Shown: positions 18,337 to 27,207 of the stretch, in pieces
Position numbering within the stretch: the first letter of the stretch is position 1
Layout: every line of letters starts with the position of its first letter
NCBI RefSeq assembly: GCF_000741715.1
Contig: NZ_JGZN01000007.1
Span: forward strand, 293,567 to 357,566
Direction: 5' to 3'
Source of the DNA: Bifidobacterium saguini DSM 23967
GTDB lineage: Bacteria > Actinomycetota > Actinomycetes > Actinomycetales > Bifidobacteriaceae
Length of the DNA stretch: 64,000 nt
The notes under the pieces: generated by a model
What the model was told of the DNA's origin: nothing
Databases searched by the model: none
Seen by the model: the letters and a program-made list of their open reading frames with translations, nothing else
Translations under genes and position numbers: made by a program

Positions 18337-20250
18337 GCGTGCGCGGCGGGAGCGGTTGATGGCGGAGATGATGGCCTTCAGTGCGCTGGTGGTGATGGAG
18401 GAATCGATACCCACACCCCAAACGATCTGTGCATCATCGGCCTCGCCAACCTGGCATTCCACGTAGGAGGCTGCCATAGCGTTGGTGCCCACGGACATCG
18501 TGTGCTCCACGTAGTCCATAACGGAGGCATCCACGCCGAAGTTGGAGATGGCGTTGAGGAAGGCGGCAATCGGACCGTTGCCCATACCGGAAACCTCGCG
18601 CTCCACCGGCTCATCCACGCCCACGTTCACACCGCGATCGAGCAGGCGAGCCTTGAGCACAGTATCGGAACCGTCTTCGCCGGAGCTGATAGCCACCTTG
18701 AGCAGCTTCAAGCGGCCCCACGGAGCGAGCGAAGCGTCGTGAGTATCGCCCACGACCACGCCAGCGGCAGTCATACCAGACTGCTCGACCGGCAGGTACT
18801 CGTCCTTGAACAGACGCCAGATATCCTCGTCCTTGACTTCCTTCTTGGTGTCGTCCGCGTACTTCTGCACGATCTTGTCGAATTCCACCTGCAGGCGCTT
18901 CGGCAGGTCAAGGTTGTGGTTGGTCTTGAGCAGGTAGGCCATGCCGCCCTTGCCGGACTGGGAGTTGACGCGGATGATGGCCTCGTAGGTGCGGCCGATA
19001 TCCTTCGGATCGATCGGCAGGTACGGCACGAGCCAAATGAAGTTGTCCAAATCGGCACCAGCGCGCTCGGCGGCCACCTGACGAGCCTCGAGACCCTTCT
19101 TGATGGCGTCCTGATGGGAGCCGGAGAAGGCGGTGAACACGAAGTTGCCGGCGTACGGGTGACGTTCGGAAATCTTGATCTGGTTGCAGTACTCAACGGT
19201 CTTGCGGATTTCCGGCACGTTGGAGAGGTCCAGCTGCGGGTCAAGACCCTGGGTCAGCATGTTGAGACCCAGCGTGACGAGGTCCACGTTGCCGGTACGC
19301 TCGCCGTTGCCCAGCAAGCAGCCTTCCACACGATCAGCGCCAGCGAGCACAGCCAGCTCGGTGGCGGCAACGCCCATGCCCTCATCGTTGTGCGGATGCA
19401 GGGACAGCACCACAGCATCGCGATCGTCCAAGTGAGTGGACACGTACTCCACTTCGTCGGCGAACACGTTCGGCGTGGTCATTTCCACGGTGGCCGGCAG
19501 GTTGATGATCATCGGATGTTCAGGGGTGGGCTTAATCACGCCGATCACAGCGTTGCACACCTCGACTGCGTACTCCGGCTCGGTACCGGTGAAGGATTCC
19601 GGCGAGTACTCGTAGTACAGGTCGATGCCCTTGGCTTCGGATTCGAGGTCCTTGCACAGTTCGGCGGCGTCCGTGGCGAGCTTCTTGATTTCTTCCTTGT
19701 TCTTGCGGAACACGACTTCGCGCTGCAGCACAGACACGGAGTTGTAGAAGTGCACGATGGCACGCTTGGCACCCTTCAGTGCCTCGTACGTACGGCGAAT
19801 CAAGTGCTCGCGGCACTGGGTGAGCACCACGATGGTCACATCGTCCGGAATCAGCTCACGCTCGATGAGCATGCGAATAAAGTCAAAATCAGTCTCAGAA
19901 GCGGACGGGAAGCCTACCTCGATCTCCTTGAATCCCATGGAGACCAGGAGATTCCAGAAGCGCAGCTTACGCTCGGAATCCATCGGGTTGACGAGTGCCT
20001 GGTTGCCGTCGCGCAAATCCACAGAGCACCAGCGCGGTGCGCGCTGCAGTCGCTTACCCGGCCACGTACGCTCCGGGTAATCAAACGGGACCTGCTTGTC
20101 GTATGCCACGTACTTGTTGTACGGCATGCGGCTCGGCTTCTGCGGATCACCGATGAATCGTGCCGGAGGCAGCAGCGGGTCATTATTACCCCCATTGGAC
20201 GCTGCGGCAACCGCTGCGAGATCAAAAACGGATGATTGATCCTGACCCAT
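18334..20250 (-). CDS. leuA: 2-isopropylmalate synthase
   Basis: The 638-residue protein matches the long actinobacterial LeuA type. The catalytic TIM barrel starts near residue 70 with CSVDLRDGNQALVNPMD (metal-binding LRDGNQ), continues with SLHPHNDEGMGVAATELA (second signature with the metal-binding histidines), and ends near 370. The C-terminal leucine-binding dimer domain spans roughly 490-630. It condenses acetyl-CoA with 2-oxoisovalerate, the first committed step of leucine synthesis, and is normally feedback-inhibited by leucine. A strong AAAGGAGGAACG ribosome-binding site precedes the ATG. I see no T-box or Leu-rich leader peptide in the 160-base upstream gap. Confidence 0.96.
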   Translation of the reverse strand: MGQDQSSVFDLAAVAAASNGGNNDPLLPPARFIGDPQKPSRMPYNKYVAYDKQVPFDYPERTWPGKRLQRAPRWCSVDLRDGNQALVNPMDSERKLRFWNLLVSMGFKEIEVGFPSASETDFDFIRMLIERELIPDDVTIVVLTQCREHLIRRTYEALKGAKRAIVHFYNSVSVLQREVVFRKNKEEIKKLATDAAELCKDLESEAKGIDLYYEYSPESFTGTEPEYAVEVCNAVIGVIKPTPEHPMIINLPATVEMTTPNVFADEVEYVSTHLDDRDAVVLSLHPHNDEGMGVAATELAVLAGADRVEGCLLGNGERTGNVDLVTLGLNMLTQGLDPQLDLSNVPEIRKTVEYCNQIKISERHPYAGNFVFTAFSGSHQDAIKKGLEARQVAAERAGADLDNFIWLVPYLPIDPKDIGRTYEAIIRVNSQSGKGGMAYLLKTNHNLDLPKRLQVEFDKIVQKYADDTKKEVKDEDIWRLFKDEYLPVEQSGMTAAGVVVGDTHDASLAPWGRLKLLKVAISSGEDGSDTVLKARLLDRGVNVGVDEPVEREVSGMGNGPIAAFLNAISNFGVDASVMDYVEHTMSVGTNAMAASYVECQVGEADDAQIVWGVGIDSSITTSALKAIISAINRSRRAR

Positions 20251-20366
20251 CGTTCCTCCTTTTCTATTGATGTACGCGAAGTTCGTTTCCTATGGTTTGT
20301 CAAGAGCTTCGCGGCTTTGTTAATGTGCACGAAACATACTACAAGCCAGCGAGGGCAACACCCGCG

Positions 20367-20387
20367 AAAACCGCCGTATTGTGGCGG
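20367..20387 (-). terminator. Terminator of the metallophosphoesterase gene
   Basis: Minus-strand hairpin CCGCC, 7-base loop, GGCGG followed by TTTT, about 30 bases after the stop codon. A larger alternative pairing with GGCGGTTT at 20402-20409 is possible. Confidence 0.6.
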
Positions 20388-20417
20388 ATTCGGCACATTG
20401 CGGCGGTTTGAGCTGGG

Positions 20418-21809
20418 TTATCGAGCGCTTTTCATCAATGATTTGATAATCGCCACAAAGCCCAGGCTGACTGCTCCGGCGAGCACAGCGAATACCTGCG
20501 GGCGGCGCAGTTCATTGCGAGCGCTGATGGCACCGGTGATGCAATGATCCTCGAACCAGACGCGTACCTCGTTGCTGGAGTAGCGGCCGACGAGTTCACC
20601 CCAAGTGAGCATGCGGGTCACGTAGCCGGCCGGATTGCTTTCATGGAATTCGAACAGGCGAATGCCGCGGTAACGGGACTTCGGGCCATAGCATTCAAAT
20701 CCGCAGGTGGGCGCGTAGCCTAAATCGATGCCGTGCACATGGCCCACAAACGCGTTTTTATGGTCGTGGCCGCAGAACAGCGCGAAGTATCCGCCAGCTG
20801 CGGTAAGTGCAGCCACTTCCCCCACGTTTTCGTCCGCACAGCCGATGGCTTCGCCAAGACGAGAGCCCGGGCGGCACACTTCGTGATTGAGCACATAGCA
20901 GTGGCCGGCGTGCGAGCGTGCGCCTTCCACGGCGTTCGGAGTCCACGCGGGCACCTCTTTGAGGCAGTCGTAGAACTCCTGCGGCGGAATGTGCTGGAAG
21001 GCGATGGCCGGCACCGGTTTGCCGTCGCCGTTGCGAGCGCCAAGCTCATCTTGCACTGCACCCAACCATTCCAAGGCTTCTGGCGTAGGAGTGCCGTAGC
21101 CATCGGAATCAGCCAGATCAAGGCCGCGTGAGTTGACTACGTACGCGGGGTATTGTGCATCATTTTCGCGCTCACTGGCCGCATCGGTGTCGGCGGCGTA
21201 ATCGCCCGAGTTCACCATCATGACGGACATGGCCACGCGCCCGGACCCATCGGATGACTCAATCGGTAGCGCAAAAGTGCCAGGTTCAAGGCTGTCTTCT
21301 GGATTAAGGCAGCCGGGGAATTCGCGGTAGATATCATCCTGTTCATCCGCGAGGATGCCGCACTGGAAATCATGATTACCGTAGGTGGCAGCAAACGGTA
21401 CGTTTGCCTCGATGACCGGGCCGAGGAATCCGGCGAATGTGCGGCGGACTTTATCGCGAGTTTGATCCATGAGCTCGTCCATCGTAGGCTCAGCAGGCTG
21501 TGCAGCAGATTGCGCAGCGGACTGCGACTCGGCATGGCGCTTGATTCCACGCAACTTGGCTTCAACTTCGGTGACTACGCGCACGCGAGCGCCAGGTTCT
21601 TCGCCGCGGCGGCGCAGGAATGTGTCGATATAAGCGGGATCATAACCGCGGATTTGGTCGCCAGTGAATACCACAAGGTCAGGGTCGGCTTTGCGGATGG
21701 CCTCACGGATGAGGCGGATGGTGTCTTTTTGCACATCAGGGCCGTCTTGTACGTCGGCCATTTGCAGCACGCGGAAGCTGCCGTCTTCGCGGAATCGCAA
21801 GCTTGTCAT
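20418..21809 (-). CDS. Metallophosphoesterase (calcineurin-like)
   Basis: A 463-residue protein with the ordered metal-binding motifs of the superfamily: MADVQDG near residue 18, VVFTGDQIRG near 48, ATYGNHDFQ near 140, and CGHDHKNA near 345. It ends with a hydrophobic helix (VFAVLAGAVSLGFVAIIKSL) and a basic tail, so it may be anchored by its C-terminus, with no signal peptide at the N-terminus. Relatives include Dcr2-type phosphatases with unknown bacterial substrates. It is transcribed divergently from nanR across a 430-base gap, but nothing else links it to sialic acid. Confidence 0.85.
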   Translation of the reverse strand: MTSLRFREDGSFRVLQMADVQDGPDVQKDTIRLIREAIRKADPDLVVFTGDQIRGYDPAYIDTFLRRRGEEPGARVRVVTEVEAKLRGIKRHAESQSAAQSAAQPAEPTMDELMDQTRDKVRRTFAGFLGPVIEANVPFAATYGNHDFQCGILADEQDDIYREFPGCLNPEDSLEPGTFALPIESSDGSGRVAMSVMMVNSGDYAADTDAASERENDAQYPAYVVNSRGLDLADSDGYGTPTPEALEWLGAVQDELGARNGDGKPVPAIAFQHIPPQEFYDCLKEVPAWTPNAVEGARSHAGHCYVLNHEVCRPGSRLGEAIGCADENVGEVAALTAAGGYFALFCGHDHKNAFVGHVHGIDLGYAPTCGFECYGPKSRYRGIRLFEFHESNPAGYVTRMLTWGELVGRYSSNEVRVWFEDHCITGAISARNELRRPQVFAVLAGAVSLGFVAIIKSLMKSAR

Positions 21810-21943
21810 GGTTCTTCAGTGTAGGGGCGAGTGCAGTTGAACGCCCCGCTATTCACAGGACCGGCACAGCACGTTTTGCTTCCGGAAATATGCGGGATTA
21901 CAGATTGGCCGCGCGGCTATATTTCATTCATGATACCATAGAG

Positions 21944-21961
21944 TTGTCTGATGTCTGATAA
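21944..21961 (+). promoter_or_regulatory. Putative NanR operator upstream of nanR
   Basis: TTGTCTGATGTCTGATAA holds two direct copies of GTCTGAT (reverse ATCAGAC), the half-site that recurs at 30.03-30.07 kb and 32.79 kb. It lies about 280 bases before the nanR start, in the 428-base gap between divergent genes (21810-22237). The rest of that gap holds a two-tier hairpin (arms 22121-22128 and 22166-22173, inner stem 22147-22163), with no credible gene. Autoregulation by NanR is inferred. Confidence 0.65.
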
Positions 21962-22237
21962 CTTAATGTTTGCCATCTCAACGACGAGTATGCAGAGCAC
22001 CCCAGCACACCAACCATTGCATGCAAGTAGTCGGCAAACCGTAAACCAGCGACAGACACCCCCGAAATACAAGTTGCACCCTCTATCGGGCCAACCCGTA
22101 TCGCAATAGGCGCAAAACCTAGTTTCCCTTTGCGTTTCGCACTATTGTGGTGGGCAATACCACCGGGGAAACTGCTTTTCTCAACCGCGACAACAACGTC
22201 ACGGCCCCGCAAGGACGAACACGACAAGGAGCGTATC

Positions 22238-23101
22238 ATGAGCAACCCATCCGGTCCGGCCGCACTTGAGACGCCGAACCAGACCGGGGAGTCGGCCCAG
22301 CCGCAGAATGGCGAGGCCCCGGAGGAATATACCTATACCCAGCAAGAGCTGGCGTTGTTGGCTCGACTATCACTACAGGGCGGCACATCCGCTATCTCTC
22401 AGCGCAGCCGTTGCGATGAGACGATGGACGCCATCAAATCCTATATTCTGCACGAGCACCTGCAGCCTGGTGACGTGCTTCCCACCGAAGCGCAACTGTG
22501 CGATACCATTGGCGCTTCTCGCTCTTCAGTGCGCGAGGCCGTACGCAAGCTTGAAGCTCTGAACATCGTCAAAGTGGAACACGGCAAAGGTACCTTTGTC
22601 GGGTCACTGTCTTTGGACCCGATGGTGGAAACACTGGCCTTCCGTTCCATGGTGTCCGTAGGCAAGAATTTCGCTGATCTGCAGGATGTGGTGCAATTGA
22701 GGCGATTCCTCGACCTTGGCTGCGCCGACGAAGTGGTGGCGTCGCTGGCGAACACCGAACAACCGCATCTTATGGAACTCGCCGACTCCATGACCGCAAC
22801 GGCCAAAGGTGGCAAAACGTTCCTAGCGCTCGACATTGACTTCCATATGGGCATTCTCGACTCATTGGACAACACCATTGTCAAGCAGATGGTCCGTTCA
22901 TTGTGGCTGGTTCATATGGCGGTACTCCCCCAGCTCGGACTGCCAGTATCCAGCGAACTTGACCGCACCGCATCAGCCCACCGTCGCATGCTCGACGCAG
23001 CGCTGGCCGGCGATGTTGAGGCATACCGCCGCGCTGTCATCGATCATTACGAGCCAATCGAATCCATTCTGAAGCAGCGAATCCTCGACGGCAACGAGTA
23101 A
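22238..23101 (+). CDS. nanR: GntR-family (FadR subfamily) regulator of the sialic acid cluster
   Basis: The start ATG at 22238 follows AAGGAG; a longer open frame upstream lacks support. The 287-residue protein has a 50-residue disordered N-terminus. The winged helix-turn-helix (about 65-130) has LQPGDVLPTEAQLCDTIGASRSSVREAVRKLEAL split over the GntR signature. The all-helical FCD ligand-binding domain (about 150-280) carries the metal-binding pattern D-x3-H (DIDFHMG) and later histidines. Its position beside the nan genes and the recurrent operator sequence suggest it represses them until Neu5Ac or a derivative binds. A 21-bp terminator follows. Confidence 0.85.
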   Translation: MSNPSGPAALETPNQTGESAQPQNGEAPEEYTYTQQELALLARLSLQGGTSAISQRSRCDETMDAIKSYILHEHLQPGDVLPTEAQLCDTIGASRSSVREAVRKLEALNIVKVEHGKGTFVGSLSLDPMVETLAFRSMVSVGKNFADLQDVVQLRRFLDLGCADEVVASLANTEQPHLMELADSMTATAKGGKTFLALDIDFHMGILDSLDNTIVKQMVRSLWLVHMAVLPQLGLPVSSELDRTASAHRRMLDAALAGDVEAYRRAVIDHYEPIESILKQRILDGNE

Positions 23102-23131
23102 TCGGCTCTTCGCCAATCCTCACTTCAATAC

Positions 23132-23188
23132 AACGAATGCGGGGCGAATCACCGGAATTTTTTCCGAGTGATTCGCCCCGCATTCGTT
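23132..23188 (+). terminator. Terminator of nanR
   Basis: A perfect 21-bp stem (arms 23132-23152 and 23168-23188) with an inner CGG/CCG pairing around a T-rich loop, 31 bases after the nanR stop. It lies between convergent genes. Confidence 0.8.
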
Positions 23189-23243
23189 AAGGAGGAGGAA
23201 AAAGAAGAGACGAGATGAAGTTAGAAATAGATTCGCGAGAGGT

Positions 23244-23280
23244 TGTGATTTGGGTCCGATTACATCAGACCCAAATCACA
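23244..23280 (-). terminator. Terminator downstream of nanA
   Basis: A 13-bp perfect hairpin TGTGATTTGGGTC / GACCCAAATCACA with an 11-base loop, 11 bases after the nanA stop on the minus strand. Copies of ATCAGAC at 23264, 23280 and 23290 overlap it. Confidence 0.7.
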
Positions 23281-23290
23281 TCAGACCAAA

Positions 23291-24250
23291 TCAGACCGCA
23301 GTGGAAGCGCTGACTTCCTCGGCAGTGCGCACCGGTTCCAGACCGCATTCGCGCAGCACCGAGGCCACAGCCTCCACGTTCGCGCCGGTCAGCGCGCGTA
23401 CCGGGTTGGGCATCTGATTGGTTTCAAACACGCCAAGCAGTGCCATAGCGGTCTTGAACGCACCCACGCCGGCTCCGAATCCGGAGACGCCGGAGGTCAC
23501 GTTCACAATGTTCATCAGAGCGGCGAGCTTGTCTTGCTCGGTGCGCACGGTGGCCCAATCGCCGGATTCGTAGGCCTGCCACATGCGCACATAGCCCGTG
23601 CATTCCACGTTGCCCAGGCCAGGCACGCTGCCGTCTGCACCGGCCATGTAAGCGCCGTCCACCACGACTTCTTGGCCGGTGAGCAGCACCAGCGGATGGC
23701 CGGCCTTGCGATTGGCGTCGCACAGGAAGCGGAAGGACACGTCGTCGTTGGAGGAATCCTTCACACCGGTGAGCACACCGTCAAGGCCGAGACGAATCAG
23801 CAGATCGCCGGGCAGCTTCACGTGCACGCAGACCGGAATATCGTAGGCGAACAGTGGCAGATCCACAGCTTCGTGAATCAGTCGGAAATGGTTCTCGATT
23901 TCCGGTAGACCACCAAGCGCATAGAACGGTGCGGTAGCAACAATGGCATCGGCGCCGAGTTCGGCAGCTACCTTGGCATGCTCAATAACGCGCTCGGTTT
24001 CCGTATCGATGCAGCCAATCAGTACTGGCACACGGCCGGCGGTGAATTCGATGGCAGCTTCGATGATCTCACGACGGCGAGCGTCGGTGCTGAAGGCCAC
24101 TTCGCCGGAAGAACCGAGGAAGAACAGGCCGTTCACACCAGCGTCAACAAGCCTATCAATGGAGCGTTTGAAGCTGACGCGGTCGAGCTGGCGGTCTGCG
24201 GTCAATGGGGTCACGACCGGTGGAATCACGCCGCGGAAAGTGGTGTTCAT
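23291..24250 (-). CDS. nanA: N-acetylneuraminate lyase family protein
   Basis: The 319-residue (beta/alpha)8 protein belongs to the DHDPS/NAL class I aldolases: VIPPVVTPLT near residue 10, the carboxylate-binding FFLGSSGEVAF, catalytic tyrosine in PLFAYDIPV, and Schiff-base lysine in GVLTGVKDSSND near residue 170. A GSSGE loop in place of the GTTGE common in DapA, together with nanE and nanK nearby, favours cleavage of Neu5Ac to ManNAc and pyruvate over lysine synthesis. It lies 45 bases after the ABC ATPase gene as the last gene of the minus-strand transport unit. Confidence 0.85.
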   Translation of the reverse strand: MNTTFRGVIPPVVTPLTADRQLDRVSFKRSIDRLVDAGVNGLFFLGSSGEVAFSTDARRREIIEAAIEFTAGRVPVLIGCIDTETERVIEHAKVAAELGADAIVATAPFYALGGLPEIENHFRLIHEAVDLPLFAYDIPVCVHVKLPGDLLIRLGLDGVLTGVKDSSNDDVSFRFLCDANRKAGHPLVLLTGQEVVVDGAYMAGADGSVPGLGNVECTGYVRMWQAYESGDWATVRTEQDKLAALMNIVNVTSGVSGFGAGVGAFKTAMALLGVFETNQMPNPVRALTGANVEAVASVLRECGLEPVRTAEEVSASTAV

Positions 24251-24295
24251 AGTGATGTTTCCTTATTGTTGAAAGTTCTGGTAGTGGACTATCGA

Positions 24296-25129
24296 TCAGA
24301 TGCACTCTTCTGGCGTTGGATGCAACAGCGACGGCGCTGCGCCCAGCAACAGTTTCGTGTAATCATCCTGCGGATTATTCAGCACATCCTTGGCTTCGCC
24401 ATGCTCGACGATGGTGCCGTGATTCATTACGACAATTTCGTCGGAAACATAGCGGACCGTTTGGATGTCGTGGCTGATGAACACCATCGACAAGCCAAGT
24501 GACTTCTTCAGATCAGACAGCAGGTTGAGAATCTGTGCACGCACAGACACATCCAGTGCGGAAGTCGGCTCGTCAGCAATAATCGCATCAGGATTGAGCG
24601 ATAGTGCACGGGCGATAGCCACACGCTGACGCTGGCCGCCGGACAGCTGACCAGGCAACGCGTTCAGCGCAGACTTCGGCAGACCGACCATGTCGATGAG
24701 CTCATATGCGCGCTTGCGACGCTCTGCCGCATTGCCGAGCTTATGCACGACGAGCGGATCCATGAGCTGGTCCTGCACGCTCATGCGAGCGTTCAATGCA
24801 GTGGCCGGATCCTGGAACACCACGGAGACCACGCGGCCGATATCCATGCGTTCCTTGGCAGTGCGCTTGGTCACATCCTGCCCCTTGAAGAACACGTGAC
24901 CACCGGTAACGGTTTGCAAGCCGCACATCACGTTGGCCGTGGTGGACTTGCCGCAGCCGGACTCGCCCACAATGCCGATCGTGCGCCCGGGCATGAGCTT
25001 CAGGTTCACCTTGTTAACCGCCGTCACTTTCTTCGGGTGGAAGAGTGTTCCGGCGCGTGTGGTGAACACAACTTCGGCGTCCCGCAATTCGATGATTGGG
25101 GTTTCGTTGTTGTTGGTTGTGTTGTTCAT
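24296..25129 (-). CDS. ABC transporter ATPase (DppF/OppF-like, sialic acid importer)
   Basis: The 277-residue ATPase has Walker A GESGCGKST near residue 57, Q-loop VFQDPATALN, signature LSGGQRQRVAIARAL near 165, Walker B AIIADEPTSALD and the H-loop FISHD. A C-terminal tail with GAAPSLLHPTPEECI is typical of oligopeptide/dipeptide ATPases. Its start overlaps the stop of the permease-ATPase fusion (ATGA). With that protein, the second permease and the lipoprotein it forms a complete importer resembling SatABCD, which carries sialic acid in Haemophilus ducreyi. The substrate is inferred from context. Confidence 0.88.
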   Translation of the reverse strand: MNNTTNNNETPIIELRDAEVVFTTRAGTLFHPKKVTAVNKVNLKLMPGRTIGIVGESGCGKSTTANVMCGLQTVTGGHVFFKGQDVTKRTAKERMDIGRVVSVVFQDPATALNARMSVQDQLMDPLVVHKLGNAAERRKRAYELIDMVGLPKSALNALPGQLSGGQRQRVAIARALSLNPDAIIADEPTSALDVSVRAQILNLLSDLKKSLGLSMVFISHDIQTVRYVSDEIVVMNHGTIVEHGEAKDVLNNPQDDYTKLLLGAAPSLLHPTPEECI

Positions 25130-27207
25130 CGCTGTGCTCCCTTCAGGGCTTCCGCAGCCTCCTGAGCGGCCACTTCTGGCGTGGGCGCGAACCAGTCATA
25201 GGTGAAGGCTGGTGCCGGTGCTGGATCCGGATCATCAGGTAGGCAGGCCACCATGTGCTGAGTGCCAGGCACGCGCTTCATCACCGGGTGGATGTCGAGT
25301 CCGCGGTCCGGGTGCGAGGAGCGCGGTGCGAAGCGATCGCCCTTCGGGAAGTCGGCCGGCGAAGGCACGGTGCCGGGAACCTGGTGGAGGCGACCCTGTC
25401 CGGCCTCGATGGAGGTGACGGAACCGAGCAGGCCGCGAGTGTACTCGTGGCGAGGATCGGTAAGGATCTCCTTGGTGGAGGCCTGCTCAACAACCTGGCC
25501 GGCGTACATAACGGTCACCGAGTGGGCGACCTTGGCCACCAGTGCCAGATCGTGGCTGACGAAGATCATCGCGAAGCCGAGCTTCTCACGCAGCTCGTTG
25601 AGCAGATCGATAACCTGCTTCTGCACGGTCACGTCAAGTGCGGTGGTTGGCTCGTCGGCGATGATGAGCTTCGGGTCGCGGGTCAGGGCCATAGCGATGA
25701 GCACGCGCTGGCGCTGGCCACCGGAAAGCTCGTGCGGATAGGATTCCAGCGTGCGCTTCGGGTCGAGACCCACCAGTTCGAGCAGTTCCTCGGCAGTGCG
25801 AGTGCCGCCGCGCTTGGTCAGCTGCTTCATCTGTGCCTTGATGAGCATAGATGGGTTGAGGCTGGAGAGTGCGTCCTGGTACACCATGGCGATTTCGTGG
25901 CCACGCAGAGCATTGTGCTCCTTGGGGCTCATACCAACAAGGTTCTTGCCGTCAAACAGGATTTCACCGCTGATTTCTGCCCTCGGGTCGAGCAAGCCCA
26001 TGATGGCGAGCGAGGTGATGGACTTGCCGCAGCCGGACTCGCCCACCAGGCCCATGGTCTGGCCAGCGCGCACCGCGAAGGACAGGTGATCGACCACGTT
26101 CACGTCGCCGTGGCGCGGGAACTTGATGCACAGATCGCGCACTTCGATAACCGGCTTGGCGGTGGACAGCGGAATGAAGCGATCCTTGCGCTTGAGCTCT
26201 GCTTCACGCAGCTGTTCCAGACGCTTGTCGAGGCTTTCCTTCTGAGCAGCATATGCTGCCACCGGATCCACCAGCAGGCGATCCTCCTTGCGGCTCAGTT
26301 CCTTGCCTTCCTCAGTCTGCTTGATTGGGGCGGTAGGAGCGGCCACCATGGCGTCGGTGATGCCTTCGGACAGGATGTTCAGGCACAGCACGGTAATCAT
26401 GATTGCCAAGCCGGGGAACATGGCCTGCCACCAGTAGCCGTAGAGCACGCCTGCCTTTGCGGAAGACAGAATGTTACCCCAGGTCGGAGTCGGCTCCGGA
26501 ATGCCTGCGTTGATGAACGACAGGGAGGCCTCGAAGACGATGGCGTCAGCCACGGACAGCGTGGTGAACACCATCACCGGGGCGGCGATATTGCGCGTGA
26601 CGTGCTTGAAGAGAATCCATGGAGCTCGAGCACCGGAAACGATGACCGCACGCACATAGTCCTTGCCATATTCGCTGATGATGTTCGCTCGCACAATACG
26701 AGCCACCTGAGGCACGTACAGCACACCGATGGAGATGATGATGCCGATCATCGACTGGCCGAGGATGGAGACGAACACTGCAGCGAGTGCAATGGTCGGC
26801 ACAGACATCACGACATCAATCAGTCGCATGATGATTTCGGATACCCAAGTGCGCGACACTGCTGCAATGGCACCGATGATGGAACCGACCACCAAAGCGA
26901 ATGCGATGGAGCTCAGGCCGATAACCAGCGAGTACCGTGCACCATAAATAACGCGGGAGAACACATCACGGCCCAGGTTATCAGTGCCGAACCAGTGGTC
27001 GCCGGTTGGGGCCTGATAGCTCATGGTGATCTCAGTCGGGTTATGCGGGGTTACGACGGACGCGAAGATGGCGGCCAACGCGAGCAGCGCGATAACGATA
27101 ACGGAGATGCGTGTGCCGATGCTCATGCTCGACCAACGCTTGACTTTGACTTTGGTATTGGGTTTGCTGAATTCGCGGGTTGCGTTGTTGCTTCCGAACA
27201 TCGTCAC
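25126..27207 (-). CDS. Fused ABC permease-ATPase (DppC-DppD type)
   Basis: A 693-residue fusion. Residues 1-300 are a DppC-like permease: first helix near 30, AYQAPTGDHWFGTDNLGRDVFSRV periplasmic signature split near 65-85, EAA loop around GARAPWILFKHVTRNI. A linker of about 75 charged residues is followed by an ATPase (about 350-640) with GESGCGKS, LSGGQRQRVLIAMAL, IIADEPTTALD and FVSHD. Such parts are normally two genes. The start overlaps the dppB-type stop and its stop overlaps the next ATPase start, so translation is coupled along the operon. I see no frameshift that would separate the halves. Confidence 0.9.
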   Translation of the reverse strand: MTMFGSNNATREFSKPNTKVKVKRWSSMSIGTRISVIVIALLALAAIFASVVTPHNPTEITMSYQAPTGDHWFGTDNLGRDVFSRVIYGARYSLVIGLSSIAFALVVGSIIGAIAAVSRTWVSEIIMRLIDVVMSVPTIALAAVFVSILGQSMIGIIISIGVLYVPQVARIVRANIISEYGKDYVRAVIVSGARAPWILFKHVTRNIAAPVMVFTTLSVADAIVFEASLSFINAGIPEPTPTWGNILSSAKAGVLYGYWWQAMFPGLAIMITVLCLNILSEGITDAMVAAPTAPIKQTEEGKELSRKEDRLLVDPVAAYAAQKESLDKRLEQLREAELKRKDRFIPLSTAKPVIEVRDLCIKFPRHGDVNVVDHLSFAVRAGQTMGLVGESGCGKSITSLAIMGLLDPRAEISGEILFDGKNLVGMSPKEHNALRGHEIAMVYQDALSSLNPSMLIKAQMKQLTKRGGTRTAEELLELVGLDPKRTLESYPHELSGGQRQRVLIAMALTRDPKLIIADEPTTALDVTVQKQVIDLLNELREKLGFAMIFVSHDLALVAKVAHSVTVMYAGQVVEQASTKEILTDPRHEYTRGLLGSVTSIEAGQGRLHQVPGTVPSPADFPKGDRFAPRSSHPDRGLDIHPVMKRVPGTQHMVACLPDDPDPAPAPAFTYDWFAPTPEVAAQEAAEALKGAQR

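Noticed and set aside
20251..20410. T-box or leucine leader-peptide attenuator before leuA
   Set aside because: No T-box sequence and no Leu-rich short frame; the only hairpin fits the terminator of the gene upstream.
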